Source of the DNA: Streptomyces caelestis
Lineage (GTDB): Bacteria > Actinomycetota > Actinomycetes > Streptomycetales > Streptomycetaceae
NCBI RefSeq assembly: GCF_014205255.1
Contig: NZ_JACHNE010000001.1
Location: 4,464,001-4,528,000, forward strand
Direction of reading: 5' to 3'
DNA length: 64,000 bases
The position numbers were made by a program, and so were the translations under genes. Each line of letters begins with the position of its first letter. The stretch's first letter is position 1. Shown piece after piece: positions 23,271 to 32,165 of this stretch. Below the pieces are notes generated by a model. It had not been told where the DNA came from. It saw only the letters and a list, made by a program, of their open reading frames with translations, and searched no databases.

Positions 23271-24637
23271 TGGCACAGGTGCTCGAGTTCAAGCTGCCCG
23301 ACCTGGGCGAGGGGCTCACCGAGGCGGAGATCGTGCGCTGGCTGGTCGAGGTCGGTGAGGTGGTCGCCGTCGACCAGCCGGTCGTCGAGGTCGAGACGGC
23401 CAAGGCCATGGTCGAGGTGCCCTGCCCCTACGGCGGTGTGGTCACGGCCCGCTTCGGTGAGGAGGGCACGGAACTGCCCGTCGGGGCGCCGTTGATCACG
23501 GTGGCGGTGGGGGAGCGGCCGGCTGCCGGTGCCGGGGATGCCGGGGCCGCCAGTGCCGAGGGTTCTGGCAACGTCCTGGTCGGGTACGGCACGTCCGAGG
23601 CGCCCGCGCGGCGACGCAGGGTGCGGCAGGACAGGCCGGGGCCGGTGTCCGGTGCCTCCGCGGCAGGCTCCCGGGCGGTGAACGGGCATGCCGGTGCCGA
23701 GACCGAGGACGGCCCCGTCCCCGTGATCTCGCCCCTGGTCCGCCGGCTGGCCCGGCAGAACGGCCTTGACCTGCGGGAGCTGACCGGGTCCGGCCCCGAC
23801 GGGCTGATCCTGCGGGCGGATGTCGAGTACGCGCTGCGTGCCGCTGCCCGATCCGCTGCGGCGGCGCCGACGGCGGAGCCTCACACACCCGTGCCGCAGC
23901 CGACGAGTACGGCCACCGCACCGCAGCCCACCACGACAGCGGCCCACGGCGAGATCCGCACCCCGCTCAAGGGCGTCCGTGGCGCCGTCGCCGACAAGCT
24001 GGCGCGCAGCCGCCGCGAGATCCCGGACGCGACGTGCTGGGTGGACGCCGACGCCACCGAGCTGATGCGGGCGCGCACGGCCATGAACGCGGCCGGCGGC
24101 CCGAAGATCTCCCTCCTGGCCCTGCTGGCCCGGATCTGCACGGCGGCCCTCGCCCGCTTCCCCGAGCTCAACTCCACCGTGGACACGGAGGCCAGGGAAG
24201 TCGTCCGGTTCGACCATGTGCACCTGGGCTTCGCCGCGCAGACCGACCGGGGGCTCGTCGTCCCGGTCGTCCGGGACGCGCACGCGCGCGACGCCGAGTC
24301 GCTGACCGCGGAGTTCGCCCGGCTGACCGAGGCGGGCCGGAACGGGACGCTGACGCCCGCGGAACTCACCGGCGGGACGTTCACGCTGAACAACTACGGA
24401 GTCTTCGGCGTCGACGGCTCCACACCGATCATCAACCACCCCGAGGCGGCCATGCTCGGCGTCGGCCGCATCGTCCCCAAGCCCTGGGTGCACGAGGGCG
24501 AGCTGGCGGTGCGGCAGGTCGTCCAGCTCTCGCTCACCTTCGACCACCGGGTCTGCGACGGCGGCACGGCGGGCGGCTTCCTGCGCTACGTGGCGGACTG
24601 CGTGGAACAACCGGCGGTGCTGCTGCGGACGCTGTGA
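23270..24637 (+). CDS. bkdC: Dihydrolipoamide acyltransferase E2, operon 1
   Basis: A 455-residue E2. The N-terminal lipoyl domain has the lipoylated Lys in VETAKAMVEVP (about residue 44). A Pro/Ala-rich linker precedes the E1/E3-binding domain PLVRRLARQNGLDLRELTG (about residues 155-195). The catalytic acyltransferase domain ends with FDHRVCDGGTAGGFL, whose HxxxDG is the active site. It transfers the acyl group from E1 to CoA. No E3 gene follows, so dihydrolipoamide dehydrogenase must come from elsewhere. Confidence 0.93.
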   Translation: MAQVLEFKLPDLGEGLTEAEIVRWLVEVGEVVAVDQPVVEVETAKAMVEVPCPYGGVVTARFGEEGTELPVGAPLITVAVGERPAAGAGDAGAASAEGSGNVLVGYGTSEAPARRRRVRQDRPGPVSGASAAGSRAVNGHAGAETEDGPVPVISPLVRRLARQNGLDLRELTGSGPDGLILRADVEYALRAAARSAAAAPTAEPHTPVPQPTSTATAPQPTTTAAHGEIRTPLKGVRGAVADKLARSRREIPDATCWVDADATELMRARTAMNAAGGPKISLLALLARICTAALARFPELNSTVDTEAREVVRFDHVHLGFAAQTDRGLVVPVVRDAHARDAESLTAEFARLTEAGRNGTLTPAELTGGTFTLNNYGVFGVDGSTPIINHPEAAMLGVGRIVPKPWVHEGELAVRQVVQLSLTFDHRVCDGGTAGGFLRYVADCVEQPAVLLRTL

Positions 24638-24824
24638 GCCCGTCCCGCCCTGGAAGGACGGGGGCTGTGATTCCGTCCGTCCCCGAAAGGACCGGGGGCT
24701 GTGATTCGGCCGGGCCCCCGGGACGGCGGACGCTGTGATTCCTGTTCGCCCCGCGAGCCGGCGCCCATGATCGTGTCGGTTCCCCCGCGTTCCTTGTGAT
24801 CGCGGGGGCACGCATACTCGTGGT
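24638..24824. other. Gap after bkdC with reiterated CTGTGATTC words
   Basis: GGGGGCTGTGATTC occurs twice and ACGCTGTGATTC once, with GC-rich arms such as CGGGGG and CCCCG nearby. The region may hold an imperfect terminator. A CATACT -10-like hexamer (24813-24818) lies just before the next GTG, which suggests a leaderless message. Confidence 0.5.
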
Positions 24825-25814
24825 GTGACCGCGTACGAGCTCCCGGGTGAACCCGGCACCGGTTCCGGCCCCGCGCAGCGGCCGGACCCCGCCGCGTACG
24901 ACGCCGTCGTGCTCGCCGGGGGTGCCGCCCGCCGGCTCGGCGGCGCGGACAAACCCGGTGTGCGCGTGGGCGGCCGGGCCCTGCTCGACCGCGTGCTCGC
25001 CGCGTGCGCGGGCGCCCGGAGCAGTGTCGTCGTCGCCGCGCCCCGGCCGACGGCCCGGCCCGTGACCTGGGCCCACGAGGACCCACCCGGCGGCGGACCG
25101 GTCGCCGCGCTCGACGCCGGGCTCCGGCACACCACGGCGGAGCACGTCGTGGTGCTCTCCGCCGATCTGCCGTTCCTGGAGGAGCACACGGTCGACCGGC
25201 TGCTGAGCACGCTCCGGGCGAGCGGCGCCGACGGCGTGCTGCTGACCGACCCCGAGGGCCGTGACCAGCCCCTCGTCGCCGCGTACGACGCGCTTCGGCT
25301 GCGCGAGGCACTCGCGCTCCTCACCGACCGGCACGACCGTCTCGCCGGTCTGCCGCTGCGGCGCCTCGTCGCCGAGCTGAACCTCACCCGTATCTCCGAC
25401 CCCGTCGCGTCCTTCGACTGCGACACCTGGGACGACATCGCCATCGCCAGGGCACGTATCAGGGAGCATGGGCACGTGTTGGATGAATGGATTTCCGCCG
25501 TCAAGGACGAACTGGGGATCGACCTCGACGTCGACACCCGCCTTCTGCTCGACCTCGCCCGCGACGCCGCCCACGGTGTGGCCAGGCCCGCGGCACCGCT
25601 GACCACCTTCCTCGTCGGCTATGCCGCCGCGCGGGCCGGCGGAAGCCCCGAGGCAGTCGCCGAGGCCGCCCGCAAGGCCGCGGCCCTCGCCGTCCGCTGG
25701 GCGGAGGAGAGCACCACCGAGGCCCAGCCCTCCGGCGCCCGGTCCCGGAGCGCCCCCGCCCACGGTGACGTCGCTCCCGACGCGACACCCGACACCCGTC
25801 CGGACGCCGGATGA
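24825..25814 (+). CDS. MobA-type molybdenum cofactor guanylyltransferase fused to DUF6457
   Basis: A 329-residue fusion. Residues ~20-220 are a MobA-like nucleotidyltransferase (VVLAGGAARRLGGADKP, LSADLPFLEE, DPEGRDQPLVAAY) that adds GMP to molybdopterin. Residues ~225-300 are a small helical DUF6457-like domain (LDEWISAVKDELGIDLDVD to ALAVRWAEES). The tail is low complexity. Its stop overlaps the MoeA start (ATGA). The GTG at 24825 gives the family N-terminus. Confidence 0.85.
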   Translation: MTAYELPGEPGTGSGPAQRPDPAAYDAVVLAGGAARRLGGADKPGVRVGGRALLDRVLAACAGARSSVVVAAPRPTARPVTWAHEDPPGGGPVAALDAGLRHTTAEHVVVLSADLPFLEEHTVDRLLSTLRASGADGVLLTDPEGRDQPLVAAYDALRLREALALLTDRHDRLAGLPLRRLVAELNLTRISDPVASFDCDTWDDIAIARARIREHGHVLDEWISAVKDELGIDLDVDTRLLLDLARDAAHGVARPAAPLTTFLVGYAAARAGGSPEAVAEAARKAAALAVRWAEESTTEAQPSGARSRSAPAHGDVAPDATPDTRPDAG

Positions 25815-27193
25815 CCCCGCACGGTACCCGCGCCGGCGAGGACGCCGAGGACCTCGACGTCGAGGAGGTGCTCGCCCTCGTGAACAACAGCAACCACCTG
25901 CCCGGCCCCGCCGAACGAGGCGAAACGGACAGCCGCCGCACATCCGGCCGGCCGGACACCTCCCCCCGGCCCGACGCCCGCCACCACGCCACCCCCTGGC
26001 CGGAGGCCCGGCTCATCGCCGAACGCGCTGCCCGGAGCATCGCCCGGGCCACCCGCCGCCGGCCCGTCTCCGTGCCTCTCGAAGCCGCCCTCGGCCTCAC
26101 CCTGGCCGCCCCCCTCGACGCCCTCACCGACCTCCCCTCCTTCGACACCTCCGCGATGGACGGCTGGGCGGTCGCCGGGCCCGCCCCCTGGGACGTACGG
26201 GACGACGGCGTCCTGGCCGGGCACGCCGCGCACGAGGCCCTCACCGACGGCGAGGCCGTCCGGATCGCCACCGGCGCCCGCATCCCCCCGGACACCACCG
26301 CCGTCCTGCGCAGCGAGCACGGCCGCACCGACGACAAGGGCCGTCTGCACGCGACCAGGGACGTCGTCCCCGGCCAGGACATCCGCCCACGCGGCCAGGA
26401 GTGCCGCAGCGGCGACCAGTTGCTCCCCGTCGGCGCGCTCGTCACCCCGGCCGTACTCGGTCTCGCCGCAGCGGCCGGATACGACACCGTCACCGCCGTC
26501 CCACGCCCTCGTGCCGACGTCCTCGTCCTCGGCGACGAATTGCTCGCCGAGGGACGGCCGCACGACGGTCTGATCCGGGACGCGCTCGGCCCGATGCTGC
26601 CGCCCTGGCTGCGGGCGCTCGGCGCCGAGGTCACCGCCGTACGACGCGTCGGGGACGACGCCGAAGCCCTGCACCAGGCGGTCACCAGGTCCGACGCCGA
26701 TGTCGTCGTCACCACCGGCGGCACCGCCGCGGGCCCCGTCGACCACGTCCACCCCACCCTGCGCCGCATCGGTGCCGAACTCCTCGTGGACGGCGTCACG
26801 GTGCGCCCCGGCCACCCCATGCTGCTGGCCCGCATCACGGAGGAGCAGCACCTCGTCGGCCTGCCGGGCAACCCGCTCGCCGCCGTCTCCGGACTGCTGA
26901 CGCTCGCCGAGCCGTTGCTACGGACCCTCGCGGCCCGACCGGCACCGGAGCCGTACACACTGCCGCTCAGGGACGCCGTGCACGGGCACCCGTACGACAC
27001 CCGGCTCGTCCCCGTCGTCCTGCGGGGCGACCAGGCCGTGCCGCTGCACTACAACGGACCGGCCATGCTGCGCGGCATCGCGGCGGCCGACGCGCTGGCC
27101 GTCGTACCACCGGGCGGTGCACGCCCGGGGCAGGAGGCGGAACTGCTCGACCTGCCCTGGGCGTCCGGAGGAATCGGGGTGTGTTTCACGTGA
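25811..27193 (+). CDS. moeA: Molybdopterin molybdotransferase MoeA
   Basis: A 460-residue MoeA-like protein. After an acidic, disordered first 65 residues come FDTSAMDGWAV, VRIATGARIP, VLVLGDELLA, VVVTTGGTAAGPVDHV and LVGLPGNPLAAVSG, the MoeA domain landmarks. It inserts molybdate into adenylylated molybdopterin. The TSAMDGW motif holds the expected catalytic Asp. The extended N-terminus is unusual. It is coupled to the mobA fusion and followed immediately by the potassium channel gene, whose start overlaps its end. Confidence 0.9.
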   Translation: MTPHGTRAGEDAEDLDVEEVLALVNNSNHLPGPAERGETDSRRTSGRPDTSPRPDARHHATPWPEARLIAERAARSIARATRRRPVSVPLEAALGLTLAAPLDALTDLPSFDTSAMDGWAVAGPAPWDVRDDGVLAGHAAHEALTDGEAVRIATGARIPPDTTAVLRSEHGRTDDKGRLHATRDVVPGQDIRPRGQECRSGDQLLPVGALVTPAVLGLAAAAGYDTVTAVPRPRADVLVLGDELLAEGRPHDGLIRDALGPMLPPWLRALGAEVTAVRRVGDDAEALHQAVTRSDADVVVTTGGTAAGPVDHVHPTLRRIGAELLVDGVTVRPGHPMLLARITEEQHLVGLPGNPLAAVSGLLTLAEPLLRTLAARPAPEPYTLPLRDAVHGHPYDTRLVPVVLRGDQAVPLHYNGPAMLRGIAAADALAVVPPGGARPGQEAELLDLPWASGGIGVCFT

Positions 27194-28296
27194 AACTTCC
27201 GGGCCAGGACGCGATTGCCCGCCAGGCGGACGAGCATCTGGTGACCCATCGGGTGAAACTCCCGAGGAAAGTGGTGGAGCACCCGATCCGCCAGGTCACC
27301 AAGCGGCTCTCGATGGCACTGGTGGTCCTCCTCGCGACCGCGCTGATCGTCTACGCCGATCGCGACGGCTACAAAGACAACGGGGGTGGCGGTCTCACCC
27401 TCCTCGACGCGTTCTACTACGCGACCGTCACCCTCTCCACCACCGGCTACGGCGACATCACCCCGGCCAGTGACGCCGCCCGGCTCACGAACATCCTCAT
27501 CATCACGCCCCTGCGCGTGCTGTTCCTGATCATCCTGGTCGGCACCACGCTCGAAGCCCTCACCGAACGCACCCGGGAGGAGTGGCGACTGAACCGCTGG
27601 AGGTCCACGTTGCGCGATCACACCGTCGTCATCGGCTTTGGCACGAAGGGCAGGTCGGCGATCCGGACCGTCTGTGCGACGGGTCTGAAGAAGGAACAGG
27701 TCGTCGTGGTCGACCCGAGCTCCAAGGCGATCGACGCCGCAACCGCCGAGGGCTTCGTGGGCATCGTCGGGGACGCCACACGCAGCGAGGTGCTGAAGCG
27801 GGCCGAGGTGCACAGGGCGCGACAGATCATCATCGCCACGCAGCGCGACGACACGGCGGTCCTGGTGGCCCTGACGGCCCGGCAGCTCAACCGCGGGGCG
27901 AACATCGTGGCCGCGGTGCGGGAGGAGGAGAACGCGCCGCTGCTGAAGCAGTCGGGCGCCGACGCGGTCATCACCAGCGCCAGCGCCGCGGGCCGTCTGC
28001 TCGGCCTGTCCGTGCTCAGCCCCTCCGCGGGCATGGTGATGGAGGACCTCATCCAGCAGGGCAGCGGGCTCGACATCGTCGAACGGCCGGTGGTCAAGGC
28101 CGAGGTGGGCAAGATCCCGCGGGAGATCACCGACCTGGTGGTGAGCGTCATACGCGGTCACCGGGTGCTCGGCTACGACGATCCGGCCGTCGGGAAGCTG
28201 GAGCTGACCGACCGGCTCATCACGATCGTGCGGGCGACGCCCGGCACCCAGGTCGCGCCCGACACCCGGCCGTTGCCGCCGATGCCCCGCGGCTGA
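27181..28296 (+). CDS. Potassium channel with RCK (TrkA-N) domain
   Basis: A 371-residue channel. The first membrane segment (about residues 45-60) and a pore loop with selectivity filter TTGYGDITP (about residues 85-93) precede a second membrane helix. An RCK domain follows (VVIGFGTKGRSAIRTV, VGDATRSEV) and a short C-terminal RCK_C-like part. The GTG at 27181 is supported by GGAGGA upstream. It lies within the last 13 bases of moeA, so expression is probably coupled. The start codon region carries a perfect parS palindrome. Confidence 0.88.
   Translation: MFHVKLPGQDAIARQADEHLVTHRVKLPRKVVEHPIRQVTKRLSMALVVLLATALIVYADRDGYKDNGGGGLTLLDAFYYATVTLSTTGYGDITPASDAARLTNILIITPLRVLFLIILVGTTLEALTERTREEWRLNRWRSTLRDHTVVIGFGTKGRSAIRTVCATGLKKEQVVVVDPSSKAIDAATAEGFVGIVGDATRSEVLKRAEVHRARQIIIATQRDDTAVLVALTARQLNRGANIVAAVREEENAPLLKQSGADAVITSASAAGRLLGLSVLSPSAGMVMEDLIQQGSGLDIVERPVVKAEVGKIPREITDLVVSVIRGHRVLGYDDPAVGKLELTDRLITIVRATPGTQVAPDTRPLPPMPRG
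27183..27196. other. parS centromere-like site (ParB binding)
   Basis: GTTTCACGTGAAAC is an exact match to the 14-bp Streptomyces parS palindrome, bound by ParB for origin segregation. In Streptomyces chromosomes most parS copies cluster near oriC, which supports an origin-proximal position. The site overlaps the start of the potassium channel gene and the last moeA codons. Confidence 0.85.
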
Positions 28297-28310
28297 CCGG
28301 CAGGACAAGA

Positions 28311-28350
28311 GGCCGGCCGCCACGCACTCCCCCGTGCGCGGCGGCCGGCC
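28311..28350. terminator. Bidirectional terminator hairpin
   Basis: GGCCGGCCGCCACGCAC and GTGCGCGGCGGCCGGCC pair over 17 bp with one mismatch around a TCCCCC loop, between the convergent potassium channel and ABC permease genes. Confidence 0.85.
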
Positions 28351-28363
28351 GAGGCACCAGGAC

Positions 28364-29212
28364 CTACTTCCGGTTGTACAGCCGCATCGTGATCGGCCCG
28401 AAGACCAGGACGAACAGCCCTGCCCAGCCCAGCGACCAGGCGACCTCGGCGGCCGGCCAGTCGCCGCCCATCAGGCCGCGCACCGCCGACGCCAGATGGG
28501 TGATGGGGCTGTTGTTGACGAAGGCCTGCAGCCAGCCCGGCATGGTCTTCGGGTCGACGAAGACGTTGGACAGGAAGGTGAGCGGGAAGATCACCATCAT
28601 GCTGACGCCCATCACCGACTTCTCGGTGCGCAGCATCAGCCCGAACATCGTCCAGATCCATGAGAACGCGAACGAGAACAGCACCAGCAGGGCGATCCCG
28701 GCGAGCACACCGCCGATCCCGCCGTCCGGCCGGTAGCCGAGGATGATGCCGACGGTGAGCATCACGACCGACGCGATCGTGTAGCGCAGGGCGTCACCGA
28801 GCAGATAGCCGACCATCGTCGACGGCCGCCAGATGGGCAGGCTGCGGAACCGGTCGAAGACGCCCTTCTCGATGTCGGTGTTGACCGAGACGCCCGTGTA
28901 CATCGTGATCATCACGACCGACATCACGAGGATGCCGGGCAGCAGGAACTGGATGTACTCCTTCGGCGAGCCGGCCAGCGCCCCGCCGAACAGGTACGTG
29001 TACATCAGCACCATCATGATCGGGAACGCCGTGACGTCGAACAGCTGCTCCGGCACGTGCTTGATCTTGAGGATCGCCCGCCAGCCGAAGGTCATCGAGG
29101 CCGACCAGGCGCTGGGCCGGGGCGGACGCTCCTTGGAGACGAGCAGCGCGGCGAGGGACTCGGCGCTGACCGGGGCGAGGTCCTTGCTCTCGGTGGTCGT
29201 CGCGCTGCTCAT
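28364..29212 (-). CDS. ABC-2 type transporter permease (DrrB-like)
   Basis: A 282-residue membrane protein with about six segments. It contains the ABC-2 motif KGVFDRFRSLPIWRPSTM and the C-terminal FPLTFLSNVFVDPKTMPGWL, typical of DrrB/daunorubicin-resistance permeases. The ATG at 29210-29212 overlaps the ATPase stop (ATGA). With the ATPase it probably exports a hydrophobic compound. Confidence 0.9.
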   Translation of the reverse strand: MSSATTTESKDLAPVSAESLAALLVSKERPPRPSAWSASMTFGWRAILKIKHVPEQLFDVTAFPIMMVLMYTYLFGGALAGSPKEYIQFLLPGILVMSVVMITMYTGVSVNTDIEKGVFDRFRSLPIWRPSTMVGYLLGDALRYTIASVVMLTVGIILGYRPDGGIGGVLAGIALLVLFSFAFSWIWTMFGLMLRTEKSVMGVSMMVIFPLTFLSNVFVDPKTMPGWLQAFVNNSPITHLASAVRGLMGGDWPAAEVAWSLGWAGLFVLVFGPITMRLYNRK

Positions 29213-30243
29213 GCCGCCACCTCGTCCTTCGGGTCGTGGGAGTGGCCGGAGCCGTCGGTGCGGCCGGAGTCGTGCGTGTCGTGGCCGGTGAGGGCGAGGA
29301 ACACCTCGTCCAGGCTGGGCTGGCCCAGCGAGAAGTTGTCGACGGTGATCCCGGCGTGGGCCAGCTCGCCCAGCGCGCGGGACGCCTGCTGGGCCGCGCT
29401 GTCGTCGCTCGCCGCCGTACCGAGGCGGGCGGTGAGGGCCACCGGGTCGTGCTCCAGCTGCACCTGCGCGTCGAGGGCCCGGCGCAGCAGGTCCGCGGCC
29501 AGGGCCCGCTGGTCCGGATCTCGTAGCCGTAGATGGACTGATCCGGCGCCGACGGACGACTTCAGCTCGCCCTTGGTGCCCTCGGCGATCACCCTGCCGT
29601 GGTCGATGACGGCGATCCGGGACGCCAGCTGGTCGGCCTCGTCCAGGTACTGCGTGGTCAGCAGCACGGTGGTGCCCTGGGCGACGACGGCCCGCACGAT
29701 GTCCCAGACGTGGTTGCGGCTGCGCGGGTCGAGGCCGGTGGTCGGCTCGTCGAGGAACAGCAGGTCGGGGGTGTTCAGGATGGACGCGGCGATGTCGATG
29801 CGGCGGCGCATGCCGCCCGAGTAGTGCTTGACCTGCTTGGCGGCCGCCTCGGTGAGCCCGAAGGCCTCCAGGAGCTGGGCGGCGCGGTCCCGGGCGGCCT
29901 TCTTGTGGTGGCCGAGCAGGCGGCCCAGCAGGACCAGGTTCTCGGTGCCGGTGAGGTCCTCGTCCACCGAGGCGTACTGGCCGGTGAGGCTCACCCGGCC
30001 GCGCACCTCGTCGGCCTCGCGGACGATGTCGTGGCCGAAGACATGGGCCTCGCCGCCGTCCGGCCGGAGCAGGGTGGCGAGCATCTTCACGGTGGTGGTC
30101 TTGCCGGCGCCGTTCGGGCCGAGGACGCCGTAGACCGTGCCCGCGGGCACGGACAGGTCCACTCCGTCGACCGCCCTCGTCTCGCCGAACGTTTTCACCA
30201 GGCCCGCGGTCTCGATCGCCAGGCCGGACGTCTGCGTGCTCAT
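29209..30243 (-). CDS. ABC transporter ATP-binding protein (DrrA-like)
   Basis: A 344-residue DrrA-type ATPase. Walker A is GPNGAGKTT, the signature YSGGMRRRIDIAAS, and Walker B LLFLDEPTTGLD. The extended C-terminal DrrA regulatory domain ends with SLGQPSLDEVFLALTGHDT, then a His/Ser/Asp-rich tail. The ATG at 30241-30243 has a GGAAGGA leader; upstream readings lack family similarity. It forms a two-gene operon with the permease. Confidence 0.92.
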   Translation of the reverse strand: MSTQTSGLAIETAGLVKTFGETRAVDGVDLSVPAGTVYGVLGPNGAGKTTTVKMLATLLRPDGGEAHVFGHDIVREADEVRGRVSLTGQYASVDEDLTGTENLVLLGRLLGHHKKAARDRAAQLLEAFGLTEAAAKQVKHYSGGMRRRIDIAASILNTPDLLFLDEPTTGLDPRSRNHVWDIVRAVVAQGTTVLLTTQYLDEADQLASRIAVIDHGRVIAEGTKGELKSSVGAGSVHLRLRDPDQRALAADLLRRALDAQVQLEHDPVALTARLGTAASDDSAAQQASRALGELAHAGITVDNFSLGQPSLDEVFLALTGHDTHDSGRTDGSGHSHDPKDEVAA

Positions 30244-30413
30244 GTGTCGGGTCCTTCCGAGTACGTGGGCTACGCATGGGGAGACCTTCACCGTCGCGGA
30301 AACTCATCGGTCCCGCATATGGATTTTCGCCAGGACCGGACCAACGACGGAGGCGGAGTCGACCAGGGGGCGGAGCGGAGTCGGTCCGGTGACCGAGGAG
30401 TACCGTCCCTCTC

Positions 30414-31403
30414 ATGCATGCGATCACGATTCCCGAACCTGGTGGGCCCGAGGCGCTGGTCTGGGACGAGGTCCCGGATCCCGTGCCCGGCGAGGGCGAG
30501 GTCCTGGTCGAGGTGACGGCCGGCGCCGTCAACCGGGCCGACATCCTGCAACGGCAGGGCTTCTACGATCCGCCGCCCGGCGCGTCCCCCTACCCCGGCC
30601 TGGAGTGCTCCGGGCGGATCGCCGAGATCGGCCCCGGTGTCTCCGGCTGGGAGACCGGCGACGAGGTGTGCGCGCTGCTCTCCGGCGGCGGCTACGCCGA
30701 GAAGGTGGTCGTCCCGGCCGGACAGCTGCTGCCCGTGCCCCAGGGCGTCGACCTGAAGCAGGCCGCGGCCCTGCCCGAGGTGACCTGCACCGTCTGGTCG
30801 AACGTCTTCATGATCGCCCACCTGCGCCCGGGCGAGACGCTGCTCGTGCACGGCGGTTCCAGCGGCATCGGCACCATGGCCATCCAGCTCGCCAAGGCCG
30901 TCGGCGCGCGGGTGGCCGTCACGGCCGGCACCAGGGAGAAGCTGGACCGGTGCGCCGAGCTGGGCGCCGACATCCTGGTCAACTACCGCGAGCAGGACTT
31001 CGTCGAGGAGGTCAGGAAGGCCACGGACGGCGCCGGTGCCGACGTGATCCTCGACAACATGGGCGCCAAGTACCTGGAGCGCAACGTCAGGGCCCTCGCC
31101 GTGAACGGCCGGCTCGCGATCATCGGCATGCAGGGCGGCGTCAAGGGCGAGCTGAACATCGCCGCCCTGCTCGCCAAGCGCGCCGCCATCACCGCGGCGT
31201 CCCTGCGCGCCCGGCCACTGGAGGAGAAGGCGGCCATCGTCGCGGCCGTGCGCGAACACGTCTGGCCCCTGTTCGCCGGCGGCCACCTGCGCCCCGTCGT
31301 CGACCGCGAGCTCCCGATGCCGGACGCGGCCGCCGCCCACCGGGTCGTGGAGGAGAGCGGCCACATCGGCAAGGTGCTGCTGATCACCCCGCAGGGCGCC
31401 TGA
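30414..31403 (+). CDS. NAD(P)H quinone oxidoreductase (zeta-crystallin-like MDR)
   Basis: A 329-residue medium-chain reductase of the quinone oxidoreductase (QOR/PIG3) group. It has AGAVNRADILQRQGFYDPPP, the NADPH-binding SSGIGTMAIQLAKAVGARV and AHRVVEESGHIGKVLL at the end. It lacks the structural zinc Cys cluster. The likely reaction is NADPH-dependent one- or two-electron reduction of quinones. Divergent from the drrA-like gene. Confidence 0.88.
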   Translation: MHAITIPEPGGPEALVWDEVPDPVPGEGEVLVEVTAGAVNRADILQRQGFYDPPPGASPYPGLECSGRIAEIGPGVSGWETGDEVCALLSGGGYAEKVVVPAGQLLPVPQGVDLKQAAALPEVTCTVWSNVFMIAHLRPGETLLVHGGSSGIGTMAIQLAKAVGARVAVTAGTREKLDRCAELGADILVNYREQDFVEEVRKATDGAGADVILDNMGAKYLERNVRALAVNGRLAIIGMQGGVKGELNIAALLAKRAAITAASLRARPLEEKAAIVAAVREHVWPLFAGGHLRPVVDRELPMPDAAAAHRVVEESGHIGKVLLITPQGA

Positions 31404-31414
31404 GGCGAAAGGGC

Positions 31415-31930
31415 CTAGACCCGCCGCAGCCGCAGGGCGAAGAAGGCGAGTCCGAGTCCGAGGCCGATCAGGACCAGGCCGCTGCCCAGCGGCAGGATGC
31501 GCAGGACCGGCCCGACGGGGCGCTCGGCACGCGCGGCGGCGGCCTCCCCCACGGAGTGCTCCGTCGGAGCGGCGGGCTCGGGGACGGCCTCCCGGTCCTC
31601 CTCCGGTACGGCGGTGACCTCACCGACGCCTTGCTCCCGCCAGGCGTCCACCGGCCGCCCCGGCCGCTCCCGTCCCTCACCGGCCCGGCTCCCGGCCCGC
31701 GAGGGCTCGCCCGGGGCGGAGGGGGCGGAGGGCGCGGAGGGCGCGGCGAGGGCACCGCCCCCGGGGCCGTCGCCGTATGCGAGGACGTCGTACGCGAGGA
31801 CGGAGCCGTGCGACTGGACGGACTGGACTGCTCCGTACGAGGCGCCGGCCCCGTACGGTGAGACGACCGCACCCGCCCCCAGAGCGACCACCAGTCCCGT
31901 CGCCCTTAGTGCGCGTTGCCATGGAGTCAC
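31415..31930 (-). CDS. Secreted single-pass membrane protein of unknown function
   Basis: A 171-residue protein that I do not recognise. A signal-like hydrophobic segment follows the start (LRATGLVVALGAGAVVSPYG). The middle is Ala/Pro/Ser/Glu-rich and low complexity (APSAPSAPSAPGEP). The end has a C-terminal membrane anchor (GLVLIGLGLGLAFFALRLRRV) with positive residues, as in cell-wall-spanning anchors. The GTG at 31928-31930 with GGGAGGGGG upstream is preferred to an upstream start. Probably exported and held in the membrane. Confidence 0.6.
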   Translation of the reverse strand: MTPWQRALRATGLVVALGAGAVVSPYGAGASYGAVQSVQSHGSVLAYDVLAYGDGPGGGALAAPSAPSAPSAPGEPSRAGSRAGEGRERPGRPVDAWREQGVGEVTAVPEEDREAVPEPAAPTEHSVGEAAAARAERPVGPVLRILPLGSGLVLIGLGLGLAFFALRLRRV

Positions 31931-32165
31931 GTTGGTGACCCCCTCCCGCCGTGCCCGGTAGGGCAAGTTCGGCAAGTTCGGTCAGATCGAGGCAATCAGC
32001 CTCACACCGCCCCACTCGCCCGGCACTCCGGGTTCGGCCGACAGGCGGAATCGCCGCACGAACCGAATTCACCCTTTGGTGAGCAACCCGGGGCCTGACC
32101 CGCACGTCTTCTCCGACACGGTGGATCAGCCTCCGGCGGGGGCACCACAGAGGGGAGGTGCAGGC

